From: Flavobacterium sp. SUN052
GTDB lineage: Bacteria > Bacteroidota > Bacteroidia > Flavobacteriales > Flavobacteriaceae
Assembly: GCF_028867935.1 (NCBI RefSeq)
Contig: NZ_JAPQNS010000003.1
Location: 1-64,000 of the forward strand
Length of the DNA stretch: 64,000 nucleotides
Reading direction: 5' to 3'
Below the pieces are notes generated by a model that made no database searches, was not told where the DNA came from, and saw nothing but the letters and a program-made list of their open reading frames with translations. The translations under genes and the position numbers were made by a program. Of the stretch, positions 43,411 through 51,962 are shown one piece after another (the stretch's first letter is position 1; each line of letters begins with the position of its first letter).

Positions 43411-44646
43411 ATGGAAGACTACGAACTACATACGCTGCCCAACGGCATCCGTATTGTCCATAAACAGATTCTGCATACTCAGATTGCCCATTGTGGCATC
43501 ATGCTCGACATAGGTAGCCGCGACGAAACTCCCGAACAACTGGGTTTAGCTCATTTTTGGGAACACATGGCGTTCAAAGGCACCGAGAAACGCCGATCGC
43601 ACCATATCATAAACCGACTAGAGAATGTAGGTGGCGAATTGAACGCCTACACGACCAAAGAAAAAGTCTGTTTTCACGCATCGGTGCTGGGACTACATTT
43701 TGAGAAAGCTACCGAACTACTGGCCGATATCGCGTTTCACTCGGTGTTTCCTGAGAAACAGATTGAGCGGGAGCGGGGTGTCATTCTGGAAGAAATGGCG
43801 ATGTATTACGACTCGCCAGAGGATGCTCTGCAAGATGATTTCGATCAGTTAGTGTTCCAGAATCATGCTCTCGGGAGTAACATTCTCGGCACACCCGAGA
43901 CCGTAAACGCATTCACCCGCGAGTATCTGCAACAGTTTATTGCTGATAATTTAGACACCGGACGAATCGTGTTTGCCTCTGTGAGTAACGACCCGTTTGC
44001 TAAGGTTGTGAAAATGGTGAGCAAGTATTTGGCCGATATTCCGCAGCGCACTACTACCCGTCAGCGAAAAGCCCCTACGCATTACATACCGCAACGGCAG
44101 ACTGTAGAGCGCCCCATTACACAAGCCCAATGCGCCCTTGGCCGGCCAGCCTTTTCGTTGACAGATCCGAAGCGGCTACCCTTTTTTATGCTCGTGAATC
44201 TGCTCGGGGGCCAGGGTATGAACTCGCGCCTGAACATGAATCTGCGGGAAAAATTCGGGCTGGTTTACAGCATCGACGCGAGTTTTACGCCGTACCTAGA
44301 TACAGGCTTTCTAGGGATTTATTTCGGGACCGATCCTAAAAAGGTGAACCGCGCTCAGGCACTCATTCTTAAAGAGATGCAGCTTCTGCGCGATAAGTCG
44401 TTAACTACCTTGCAGTTGCATCAAACAAAAGAGCAATTGATGGGTCAATTGGCGATGGCCGAAGAGAGCAACCAGAGCTTTATGTTGATGATGGCCAAGA
44501 GTGTTCTGGACATTAACAGAGTTGAATCATTACCCGATATCTTCGGTGAAATCCGGGCAGTAACGGCCGAGCAGCTACAAACGCTGGCTCAGGAGATGTT
44601 TGACCCCGCCCAAATGAGTTACCTCACCTTCATGCCAGAGAATTGA
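43411..44646 (+). CDS. M16-family zinc peptidase (processing-peptidase-like)
   Basis: The 411-aa protein has the inverted zinc motif HFWEH (residues 48-52) and the downstream Glu of ERERGVILEEM, plus the C-terminal R-Y-like segment GLVYSIDASFTPYLDTG. It lacks a signal peptide. This single-domain (about 45 kDa) M16B type usually works as a homo- or heterodimer. Monocistronic in appearance; followed by an inverted repeat and a symporter gene. Confidence 0.93.
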   Translation: MEDYELHTLPNGIRIVHKQILHTQIAHCGIMLDIGSRDETPEQLGLAHFWEHMAFKGTEKRRSHHIINRLENVGGELNAYTTKEKVCFHASVLGLHFEKATELLADIAFHSVFPEKQIERERGVILEEMAMYYDSPEDALQDDFDQLVFQNHALGSNILGTPETVNAFTREYLQQFIADNLDTGRIVFASVSNDPFAKVVKMVSKYLADIPQRTTTRQRKAPTHYIPQRQTVERPITQAQCALGRPAFSLTDPKRLPFFMLVNLLGGQGMNSRLNMNLREKFGLVYSIDASFTPYLDTGFLGIYFGTDPKKVNRAQALILKEMQLLRDKSLTTLQLHQTKEQLMGQLAMAEESNQSFMLMMAKSVLDINRVESLPDIFGEIRAVTAEQLQTLAQEMFDPAQMSYLTFMPEN

Positions 44647-44674
44647 TAAGAGCACACAGGGAATAGGTTTGACG

Positions 44675-44771
44675 GATTTGCACAGTTTTTTGATGAATAT
44701 GATAGGTTTATGCAATCGGTTTCAGAACCAAGTGTAAAAACCCGTAATTTGTCAAAAAATCTGTGCAATTT
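44675..44771 (+). repeat. imperfect inverted repeat downstream of the M16 gene
   Basis: GATTTGCACAGTTTTTTGAT (44675-44694) and TCAAAAAATCTGTGCAATTT (44752-44771) are near-perfect inverted repeats 57 bp apart. The unit occupies about half of the space before the symporter gene and looks like an interspersed repeat. Confidence 0.6.
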
Positions 44772-44873
44772 CGTTCCTACTGAATTAATCGTGTCCTATC
44801 CTTTCGCCAAATATGCGTAATATGGGCCGCGATTTCGCTTTCCAATTAAACTCCCCTGAACTCCTATTACAAC

Positions 44874-46580
44874 ATGAGCCAACTGATTACGCTCGACTAC
44901 GTTATTTTCCTGTGTTATTTTATTGGTGTTTCTGCCTATGGATACTGGATTTACAAACGCAAGGAAAAAGTAAAGTCTGGACATACAGCAACTAAAGATT
45001 TCTTCCTGGCCGAAGGTTCGCTCACCTGGTGGGCCATTGGTGCTTCCCTCATCGCTTCTAATATTTCTGCTGAGCAATTTATTGGCATGTCGGGTGATGG
45101 TTTCCGTTTCGGTGTAGCTATTGCTGTTTACGAGTGGCTAGCGGCCATTAGTTTGATCATCGTGGCGGTTTGGTTCATTCCGATCTACCTGAAGAACAAG
45201 ATTTACACCATGCCCCAGTTTCTGAGTACGCGCTACAACGAAACGGTGAGTTTGATCATGGCTGTTTTCTGGTTGTTTCTGTACGTGTTTGTAAACCTCA
45301 CCTCCATTCTCTTCCTCGGTGCGCTGGCTATCAGCAACCTCGTTGGGGGCGACAGTTTTCACGTTATTATCATTGGCCTGAGTCTTTTTGCCATTTTCAT
45401 TACGCTGGGCGGTATGAAAGTAATCGGCTTCACCGACGTGGTTCAGGTGTTAGTGCTGATCATTGGCGGTCTGGTTACAACGTATCTGGCGCTGACTAAA
45501 GTGAGCGAAACGTTTGGATTGGGTAGCAGTGCTATTGCTGGTTTTGGTGCCATGATGAAAGATGCCGATGATCACTTCCATATGATCTTTGAAAAGCCGG
45601 GTCCGGGAGCTTCTGTTGCCGATGTAAACCGGTATCTTACACTGCCTGGTCTAACCATGTATCTAGGCGGTCAGTGGGTCGTAAACCTGAACTATTGGGG
45701 CTGTAACCAGTACATTACCCAACGGGCACTCGGAGCCGATCTGCAAACAGCCCGGACGGGTATTCTTTTCGCGGCCATTCTGAAGATCTTCATGCCGGTT
45801 ATTGTTATGCTACCCGGTATTGCGGCTTACGTAATTTATAAAAATGGTGGTCTGCAAACTGAAATGATGCGCGATGGGGTTTTGGTTGGCGACAATGCCT
45901 ATTCGGCGGTGCTCACGTTTTTGCCAAGTGGACTAAAGGGCATGTCGGTGGCGGCATTGACGGCTGCTATTGTGGCCTCGTTGGCGGGTAAAGCCAACTC
46001 AATCTCGACCATTTTCACGCTCGATATTTATCATAAATACATAAATAAAGCGGCTTCGGAGGCTCGTATGCTCTGGATTGGTCGCATTACGATTCTGGTA
46101 GCAATGGCGGTATCTATTGCATTTGCCTGGAGCGATGCACTGGGCATTGGTGGTGAGGGCGGCTTCACATACATCCAGAAATACACAGGTTACATCAGCC
46201 CTGGTATCTTTGCCATTTTTATTCTCGGTTTTTTCTGGAAACGCACGACAGGTACGGCCGCTATAGTGGGCGTGTTAGCGGGATTCGGCTTTGCCGTACT
46301 TTTCAACAACTTCGCCCCAGCCTTGTTCGGTCCCGAAACCCTGCTGTACACGGCTTTCCCGAACGGAAAAGGCGGTTATGAGATTCCATTCCTGGTCGCA
46401 ATGGGTCTGTCGTTTTTCCTCACAGTAGCCCTGATGGTGATCATTAGCCTTGCCGGGCCGAAGATTAATCCAAAAGGACTCGAAATCGATGCGGCCATGT
46501 TTAAGCTATCGCCAACCAGCATTGTGATGATTGTGGTTATCCTGATGCTGTTCTCAATGTTGTACATCCGGTTCTGGTAG
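44874..46580 (+). CDS. sodium:solute symporter (SSS family, probably sugar)
   Basis: The 568-aa protein has about 14 membrane segments. FFLAEGSLTWWAIGASLIASNISAEQFIGMSG is typical of the SGLT subgroup, and GGQWVVNLNYWGCNQYITQRAL with GKANSISTIFTLDIY also match. This points to Na+-coupled sugar uptake. It has its own terminator at 46609. The substrate cannot be told from the sequence. Confidence 0.92.
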   Translation: MSQLITLDYVIFLCYFIGVSAYGYWIYKRKEKVKSGHTATKDFFLAEGSLTWWAIGASLIASNISAEQFIGMSGDGFRFGVAIAVYEWLAAISLIIVAVWFIPIYLKNKIYTMPQFLSTRYNETVSLIMAVFWLFLYVFVNLTSILFLGALAISNLVGGDSFHVIIIGLSLFAIFITLGGMKVIGFTDVVQVLVLIIGGLVTTYLALTKVSETFGLGSSAIAGFGAMMKDADDHFHMIFEKPGPGASVADVNRYLTLPGLTMYLGGQWVVNLNYWGCNQYITQRALGADLQTARTGILFAAILKIFMPVIVMLPGIAAYVIYKNGGLQTEMMRDGVLVGDNAYSAVLTFLPSGLKGMSVAALTAAIVASLAGKANSISTIFTLDIYHKYINKAASEARMLWIGRITILVAMAVSIAFAWSDALGIGGEGGFTYIQKYTGYISPGIFAIFILGFFWKRTTGTAAIVGVLAGFGFAVLFNNFAPALFGPETLLYTAFPNGKGGYEIPFLVAMGLSFFLTVALMVIISLAGPKINPKGLEIDAAMFKLSPTSIVMIVVILMLFSMLYIRFW

Positions 46581-46608
46581 TTTTCGGTGAGATGACATCT
46601 CTAAGTCT

Positions 46609-46645
46609 AAAGCCGCTGGCTCCAATCGGAACCAGCGGCTTTTTG
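46609..46645 (+). terminator. symporter terminator, preceded by a GAGATGACATCTC palindrome
   Basis: An 11-bp stem AAAGCCGCTGG (46609-46619) with CCAGCGGCTTT (46632-46642) ends in TTTTT. Just upstream, 46589-46601 reads GAGATGACATCTC, a half unit of the repeat family also at 50514 and 55059. Confidence 0.85.
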
Positions 46646-46762
46646 TTTCCGGCAGCCGCTGTTTTCGACCGGAAGGTAAACCAGGAAATCGCCTGCACGT
46701 TGTAGGCCGTCCCGCCCGGTCGGTTTTCCGAACAATTGCCGTGTTCCGTTCATTTTTGGAAC

Positions 46763-47926
46763 ATGAATGCACGATTATCTCCTCCTAATATTGCTCCATC
46801 TCGTTCGCTCGATACCGAAACGATCAATACCATTTTGACCCACATTGCTAATCAGGCCGCTGATAGCGACTCAGAAGGCGATTTTCCGGTTGACTCCTTT
46901 GCTGATCTAGCCAAAGCGGGCTTGTTGGCTGTAACATTGCCTGGTCAGTCGCTCGATGGAAGTAAGGCCAACACGCCTGGTTTGCTGCAGTTACTGAAAC
47001 GAATCGGCGGGGCGAATCTGGCTGTTGGGCGTGTGTATGAAGGCCACATCAATGCACTGCATCTAATTCACCTTTTTGCCAGCGATGCGCAAAAAAAAGC
47101 ATGGTTTTCTGAAGCCAGTAACAACCAACTGTTTAGCGTCTGGAATACCCAGGCCAACGACGGGGTGCGTATTCATGCAATGGGTAATGACCGGTACGTG
47201 CTGGAAGGTTGTAAGACATTTTGTTCTGGTTCGGATTGGATAAACAGGCCATTGGTAACGGGTGAATTAATGGATGGCAATACGGCTCTGGGCTGGCAAA
47301 TGTGCATTATTCCTACCGATCGCGTTCAACCCATTTCTCAAGATGACTCGTTCTGGAAACCGCTCGGCATGCGGGCTTCGGCTAGTTTTAAAATGGATTT
47401 TACGGGCGTCGAACTAACCGATAACGACTTGTTGGGCCAACCCGGTGATTATTACCGGCAACCGCACTTTAGCGGAGGTGCCATCCGGTTTGCTGCGGTG
47501 CAACTAGGTGGTGCCGAGAGCCTGTTTGATCACACCCGAACCTTTCTTCGCGATTTAAACCGGACAGGCGATCCGTTTCAGAAAGCTCGCCTGGCCGAAA
47601 TGGCGTGGTTAATAGAGTCAGGGAACCAGTGGATCAACTCGGCGGCAATCAAAGCTGATCAATGGTTTCGTGATGGCTCAGACCCCATCAAAACCGTAGC
47701 CTACGCTAATATGACCCGCACCGCTATTGAAGGCATTTGTATGCGGGTGATACAATTAACCGAACAGGCAGTGGGAGCCCGCGGCCTCCTTCGTCCGTTG
47801 CCCTTCGAGCGCATTATTCGTGATCTGTCGCTTTATCTACGCCAACCTGCTCCTGATGCCACTATCCAGGATATTGGCGCCTACGTATCAACTCATCCCG
47901 AAACAGCGCATGACCTCTGGCATTGA
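46763..47926 (+). CDS. acyl-CoA dehydrogenase family protein (ACAD/PIG-L/MT/GT2 locus)
   Basis: The 387-aa protein has the acyl-CoA dehydrogenase layout: helical N terminus, LFSVWNTQAND and GCKTFCSGSDWINRPLV in the beta domain, FWKPLGMRASASFKMDFTGVEL, then GGAIRFAAVQLGGAESL, EMAWLIESG and AVGARGLLRPLPFERI. It is more divergent than fatty-acid enzymes and may use a non-fatty substrate. It opens a compact gene set with a PIG-L deacetylase (17-nt overlap), a methyltransferase and a convergent glycosyltransferase. An upstream in-frame ATG 46736 is less likely. Confidence 0.88.
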   Translation: MNARLSPPNIAPSRSLDTETINTILTHIANQAADSDSEGDFPVDSFADLAKAGLLAVTLPGQSLDGSKANTPGLLQLLKRIGGANLAVGRVYEGHINALHLIHLFASDAQKKAWFSEASNNQLFSVWNTQANDGVRIHAMGNDRYVLEGCKTFCSGSDWINRPLVTGELMDGNTALGWQMCIIPTDRVQPISQDDSFWKPLGMRASASFKMDFTGVELTDNDLLGQPGDYYRQPHFSGGAIRFAAVQLGGAESLFDHTRTFLRDLNRTGDPFQKARLAEMAWLIESGNQWINSAAIKADQWFRDGSDPIKTVAYANMTRTAIEGICMRVIQLTEQAVGARGLLRPLPFERIIRDLSLYLRQPAPDATIQDIGAYVSTHPETAHDLWH

Positions 47927-48656
47927 ACACTTGTCGAATTGGCAACTGGTGGCACAACCAATTTTGTTGAATGACTTTGGCCCAACGGTTGTGCTGTCGC
48001 CACACCCTGACGATGAATCGCTGGGGTGCGGGGGCACAATGGCGCTGTTGCAGCAGATGGGCGTTCCAGTACAGGTGCTAATGATGAGTGATGGTAGTAA
48101 ATCGCACCCAAACTCAAAACTGTATCCAGCCGATAAGCTCCGAGCCCTCCGTGAAAGCGAAACGCAGTCAGCTTTAAGTGAATTGGGCATGAGTCCCGAG
48201 CAGGTTACGTTTATGCGTTTGCCCGACGGCGACGTTCCCAGCTCAACCGAATCGTCAGGCTATACCGAGGCTGTAGCGCAACTGACGACCGAACTTAATA
48301 AGCATCGTCCGCAAACCATTTTGGTGCCTTGGCGACGTGATCCCCATCGCGACCACCGGGCTACGTACCAGTTGTTGCAGGGAGCCATGAGCAGGTTAGA
48401 TACTCAACCGACCATACTCGAATACCCGATCTGGCTCTGGGAACTCGGTACCCCCAACGATGCGCCCTATACCGACGAGATACGGGCTGTTCAGGTAGAC
48501 ATACCCACTGTACGCGATAAAAAGCATCAGGCTGTTGCGGCTCATGCCTCGCAGGTAACCCAACTTATTAATGATGACCCCGAAGCGTTCTGGCTCCGCC
48601 CTGATCTGCTTGTCTATTTCGAAGGGGATTCAGAACTGTTTTTCAAAAGACCATGA
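47910..48656 (+). CDS. PIG-L family N-deacetylase
   Basis: From ATG 47910 the protein is 248 aa with the zinc-binding motif SPHPDDESLGCGG (residues 31-43) and the second His site PHRDHRATYQLL near 145-155, which define the LmbE/PIG-L fold of zinc deacetylases acting on GlcNAc-containing or related compounds. It overlaps the upstream ACAD by 17 nt and the methyltransferase by 4 nt, so the three are translationally linked. Confidence 0.92.
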   Translation: MTSGIEHLSNWQLVAQPILLNDFGPTVVLSPHPDDESLGCGGTMALLQQMGVPVQVLMMSDGSKSHPNSKLYPADKLRALRESETQSALSELGMSPEQVTFMRLPDGDVPSSTESSGYTEAVAQLTTELNKHRPQTILVPWRRDPHRDHRATYQLLQGAMSRLDTQPTILEYPIWLWELGTPNDAPYTDEIRAVQVDIPTVRDKKHQAVAAHASQVTQLINDDPEAFWLRPDLLVYFEGDSELFFKRP

Positions 48657-49234
48657 ATACGCTCAACCGCGATTATTTCGACGATGTTTACCGGGCCAAT
48701 GAAGACCCCTGGAATTTCACAACCAGCGACTACGAACGCGATAAATACAGGGATACTATTGACTCACTGGGTGGTACTCACTACAAAAACGCATTCGAAA
48801 TTGGTACTTCAATTGGGGTCTTAACCACTCAACTGGCTCAACGCTGCGACCAATTACTGACGGTGGATGCCAGCGAATTGCCCCTAAAACAAGCTCGCGA
48901 ACGGTTAAAATCATTTCCAAACGTGACCATTCGGCAAATGAGCGTGCCCAATGAGTTTCCCGAGGGAATTTTCGACCTGATTTTGGTTTCAGAGGTGGCT
49001 TATTACTGGTCTATGGACGATTTACGGAAGGCTCAACAACTAACGGTTGATCATCTGCAACCGGGTGGCCAATTGCTGCTGGTGCACTGGACGCCCAAAG
49101 TGCATGATTATCCGCTTACGGGCGACGAGGTTCACGAAGAGTTTCTGGCTATTGCCCGCGATGGGCAACCTCTACGGCATCTGCATGGCCATCGGGCCGA
49201 AAAGTACCGGCTCGATTTATTTGAAAAGGTATGA
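48653..49234 (+). CDS. SAM-dependent methyltransferase, NodS-like
   Basis: The 193-aa protein has the NodS-type opening YFDDVYRANEDPWNFTTSDYERDKY, the SAM motif AFEIGTSIGVLTTQLA, LLTVDASEL, and FDLILVSEVAYYW, like the NodS methyltransferases that N-methylate deacetylated chitooligosaccharides. In other bacteria this domain is often fused to a PIG-L deacetylase, here encoded just upstream (recollection). Its 3' end overlaps the convergent GT2 gene by 86 bp. Confidence 0.9.
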   Translation: MNTLNRDYFDDVYRANEDPWNFTTSDYERDKYRDTIDSLGGTHYKNAFEIGTSIGVLTTQLAQRCDQLLTVDASELPLKQARERLKSFPNVTIRQMSVPNEFPEGIFDLILVSEVAYYWSMDDLRKAQQLTVDHLQPGGQLLLVHWTPKVHDYPLTGDEVHEEFLAIARDGQPLRHLHGHRAEKYRLDLFEKV

Positions 49235-50399
49235 AGTCGCCGTTTAGTGTCATCAACCGAAGTTGACTGATAGCTTCGCTAATGGATACCGGCGGCCATT
49301 GTTCGACCCAACGGAGTTCATATTCCATGCGATGTTCAACAACTTGCCAGAACTCGCCAAAGTAGCCATACTGAAACAGTGCCTCGCGTAACCAATCGGG
49401 AGAAATACAGAGTTTGGCAGCAATTGCCGTTAAGTCATTGGTTGACTCCTTATTCCAGCGATCAGCCCAAATTGGGCGTAACCGCTGTCGGCAGGAGAAT
49501 TTAATAGCCCAGGCATTAGCAGGTTCAGCAAGCTGACACTGGCCGTTTTTGCTCATTGTGGCCCAGCAGCGTAACTGCTCCGAGAATCCTACCGCTACAC
49601 GGCCCTGCATTCGGGCCGAGGTTATGACCCGTACCAGTGGACTCTGACGGACGCGGGCATCTACCCGCAAAAGAGCTTTGTAAAATGCTTCATCTTCCAG
49701 GTAGGGCACTTCGGGCAGACGGCCGGCTTTCTGGTACATGGCACAGGTGACGGCCAGATTGGCACCAAAATGCTGGAAATGGCGTGGCCAGGGATCGTGC
49801 GGATTTGGGTCAAGCTGTGCCTCTAAACGCGCTACCAGTGTTCTGTACGTAACATCGCGGAGATGAAACAACCGCACGGGGTTTTTATCAGGGTGCGTCA
49901 GAATACGTCCGCCAACAGCATCGGCCCCGCGCTCAATTTCGGCTAGAATGTGCCAGAGCCATTGAGAGTCGACTACGGTATCACCATCGGTAGAAGCAAT
50001 AATACCCTCAGATCTGCCGATACTGGTTAATCGACGGTGAGCCTCATCCATAAGTAGCCGCCTGACTGTTCCGATGTTTGCTTTGTCGGGTGTAAGCTCA
50101 ACATTGGCAATTTGAAGCGAAAAATCGGGGTAGCGTTTTTGATAAGACTGGGCCACCGCAAGCGAGGCATCTGTACAGTTATTTACCAGAACCAGAACCT
50201 CGTACTTCGTTGGGTCAAGGGGCTGGCCAAGGTTATTCTGTTGTAAACGGAGCGCTTCTAATGTTTTGGCTAAATGATGGGCTTCGTTACGTACAGGTAC
50301 TATAACCGACACCTCCAAGGAAGATGTGGGAGCCGTTTGATTAAATAAATAAGCTTTGGAAGGAAGTTTTATTCGGTCAGGTGTATAACTGGCGGTCAT
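49149..50399 (-). CDS. family 2 glycosyltransferase, convergent with the methyltransferase
   Basis: The 416-aa protein begins with about 28 residues before the GT-A core: VSVIVPVRNEAHHLAKTLEAL, VLVLVNNCTDAS, STDGDTVVDSQWL (DxD-like), DAVGGRI, and a C-terminal region with LEDEAFYKALLRVDARVR. It belongs to GT2. Its last 86 bp overlap the convergent methyltransferase gene in another frame, an unusually long overlap for genes meeting end to end. It likely modifies the same molecule as the neighbouring deacetylase and methyltransferase. Confidence 0.88.
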   Translation of the reverse strand: MTASYTPDRIKLPSKAYLFNQTAPTSSLEVSVIVPVRNEAHHLAKTLEALRLQQNNLGQPLDPTKYEVLVLVNNCTDASLAVAQSYQKRYPDFSLQIANVELTPDKANIGTVRRLLMDEAHRRLTSIGRSEGIIASTDGDTVVDSQWLWHILAEIERGADAVGGRILTHPDKNPVRLFHLRDVTYRTLVARLEAQLDPNPHDPWPRHFQHFGANLAVTCAMYQKAGRLPEVPYLEDEAFYKALLRVDARVRQSPLVRVITSARMQGRVAVGFSEQLRCWATMSKNGQCQLAEPANAWAIKFSCRQRLRPIWADRWNKESTNDLTAIAAKLCISPDWLREALFQYGYFGEFWQVVEHRMEYELRWVEQWPPVSISEAISQLRLMTLNGDFIPFQINRAGTFRPDGHADAVEVAHRGQ

Positions 50400-50513
50400 A
50401 GTAAATACCGAGTGGAGTCGTCACCAATCTCAGTATCTAATAAACCATATTAATAATATAGAGTGTTATCGAAATAGAGTAAACGAGCCGGAATTTATTA
50501 ACTGAGCCCTTAT

Positions 50514-50547
50514 GAGATGACATCTCTCTAAACGAGATATCATCTCT
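50514..50547. repeat. GAGATGACATCTC-TCTAAAC hairpin repeat (copy 1)
   Basis: GAGATGACATCTC (50514-50526), loop TCTAAAC, then GAGATATCATCTC (50534-50546) form a 13-bp stem with one mismatch. The loop is identical to the copy at 55059-55091. Each arm is itself nearly palindromic. It lies between the GT2 and MFS genes. Confidence 0.7.
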
Positions 50548-50615
50548 ATAAATGCGCAACCTGATTAGAGATAATCGCACGGGCGGGCCCCGATCTCCCC
50601 AAACACGATAGTATC

Positions 50616-51839
50616 TCACCGCGCTACAACCAACCGACGGAAAATTGTCAGCGATACCACCAACAGTACGATGGGAAGGAGTGAGAAGTAAAAGGCTGTT
50701 TGCCCGCCGTATGCATCGAAAACACGCCCTGTAATAAGTGAGCCGGTTGTGCCGCCAAGTGCCGAAAAGACCACGATTAGACCCGCCATGGGGCCATGTT
50801 GTCGAAGGGGCAAACTACTCAGAATGGCTGAATTGATGGCTGGGTAGATAGGCGCAATAAACAGGCCGATCAGGGGGAAAATGAAAGCGGCCAGTGGCGC
50901 ATTGCCCCAACCCGTCACGGCTTCACTGCTCACCGAACTTGCTAACGGAAGCGCTATCAATACTAAACCACCCGCTAACACCAGACACCCCATTAGCAAC
51001 CAATACCACGATAGTTTGCGCAATAGGAAACCAGCCAGAAAGCGGCCTAAAGCCGTTGAAACGGCTAAAATGCTGGCCATTTGCAGGCTCAGCGAGGTCG
51101 GGAGTTTCAGGATTTTATTGTTGAACGTCGGTAGCCAGCTCATAATGCCCTGCTCCAGCAAGACATACACAAAAGCACTAATTACGAATACCAACACCAC
51201 GGGCCGACCCACTAACCGAATCATATCACCGAGATCATCAGCGAACGATTTGGAGGCATCATGCGATACTTTCGATTCATCTAATTTCGTGCTCGATAAC
51301 AGTACAAACGCCAGCGTTGCCAGGCCCGCCAGTACGTAGTAAACCGTTAGCCAGGCCGTTGATTGTGGGTTCTGATCGTCGACAAAGGCACTAAACAGTA
51401 CGTTGCCTGATAAGACGCCGATCATGAAGAATGACTCTAGGAAATTCATGAAACTGGCATGCTCGTCGGTTGTGGGGCTAATAAGGCCAATTGTGGCAAA
51501 CACAGACACCTTAGTTAGGGCAAAACCCGCTCCCACGGCGGCAAAAAGCAGTTTGGTTGTCCAGAAAGCTGGTACAACTGGCATCAGCAAACAGGCTCCA
51601 ATCACAATGCCTAGAGCAATGAGCATGGCTCGTTTGTAGCCAATGCGGGTAGCGTAGGAAGCCACCAAAAATGAAACAATAGCAATAGTAAGGTCTTTGA
51701 ACGCTTCGAGAACACTAGCCGATGTGGCCGAAATGCCGTAGTTGTTCTGAACTTGTAAAATCACGGCTCCAACGGTGTTGAGCAGAATGGCAAAAACGAA
51801 GTAGTTGAGGAGTAAGGAGATTTTGATTTTCATCGTCAT
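50616..51839 (-). CDS. major facilitator superfamily transporter
   Basis: The 407-aa protein has about 12 membrane segments: NYFVFAILLNTVGAVILQVQ opens the first half and ATRIGYKRAMLIALG holds the A-x-R-x-G-x-(K/R)-R loop-2 motif. It resembles sugar or drug MFS permeases, but no substrate signature was recognised. It is divergent from the trehalase gene (123-bp space), so a sugar substrate is plausible but unproven. A second start six bases in (51833) is also possible. Confidence 0.87.
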   Translation of the reverse strand: MTMKIKISLLLNYFVFAILLNTVGAVILQVQNNYGISATSASVLEAFKDLTIAIVSFLVASYATRIGYKRAMLIALGIVIGACLLMPVVPAFWTTKLLFAAVGAGFALTKVSVFATIGLISPTTDEHASFMNFLESFFMIGVLSGNVLFSAFVDDQNPQSTAWLTVYYVLAGLATLAFVLLSSTKLDESKVSHDASKSFADDLGDMIRLVGRPVVLVFVISAFVYVLLEQGIMSWLPTFNNKILKLPTSLSLQMASILAVSTALGRFLAGFLLRKLSWYWLLMGCLVLAGGLVLIALPLASSVSSEAVTGWGNAPLAAFIFPLIGLFIAPIYPAINSAILSSLPLRQHGPMAGLIVVFSALGGTTGSLITGRVFDAYGGQTAFYFSLLPIVLLVVSLTIFRRLVVAR

Positions 51840-51962
51840 TGGTGGTCACAAGTTGTCATTCCGTAGTCATTTGTCGTCTTTTGTAAGCTGGTCAAATGGC
51901 CTTTAGCGAACTGCAATCTACTGGCTATACCTGACAAATAATGACTACTTAATGACAATCTA

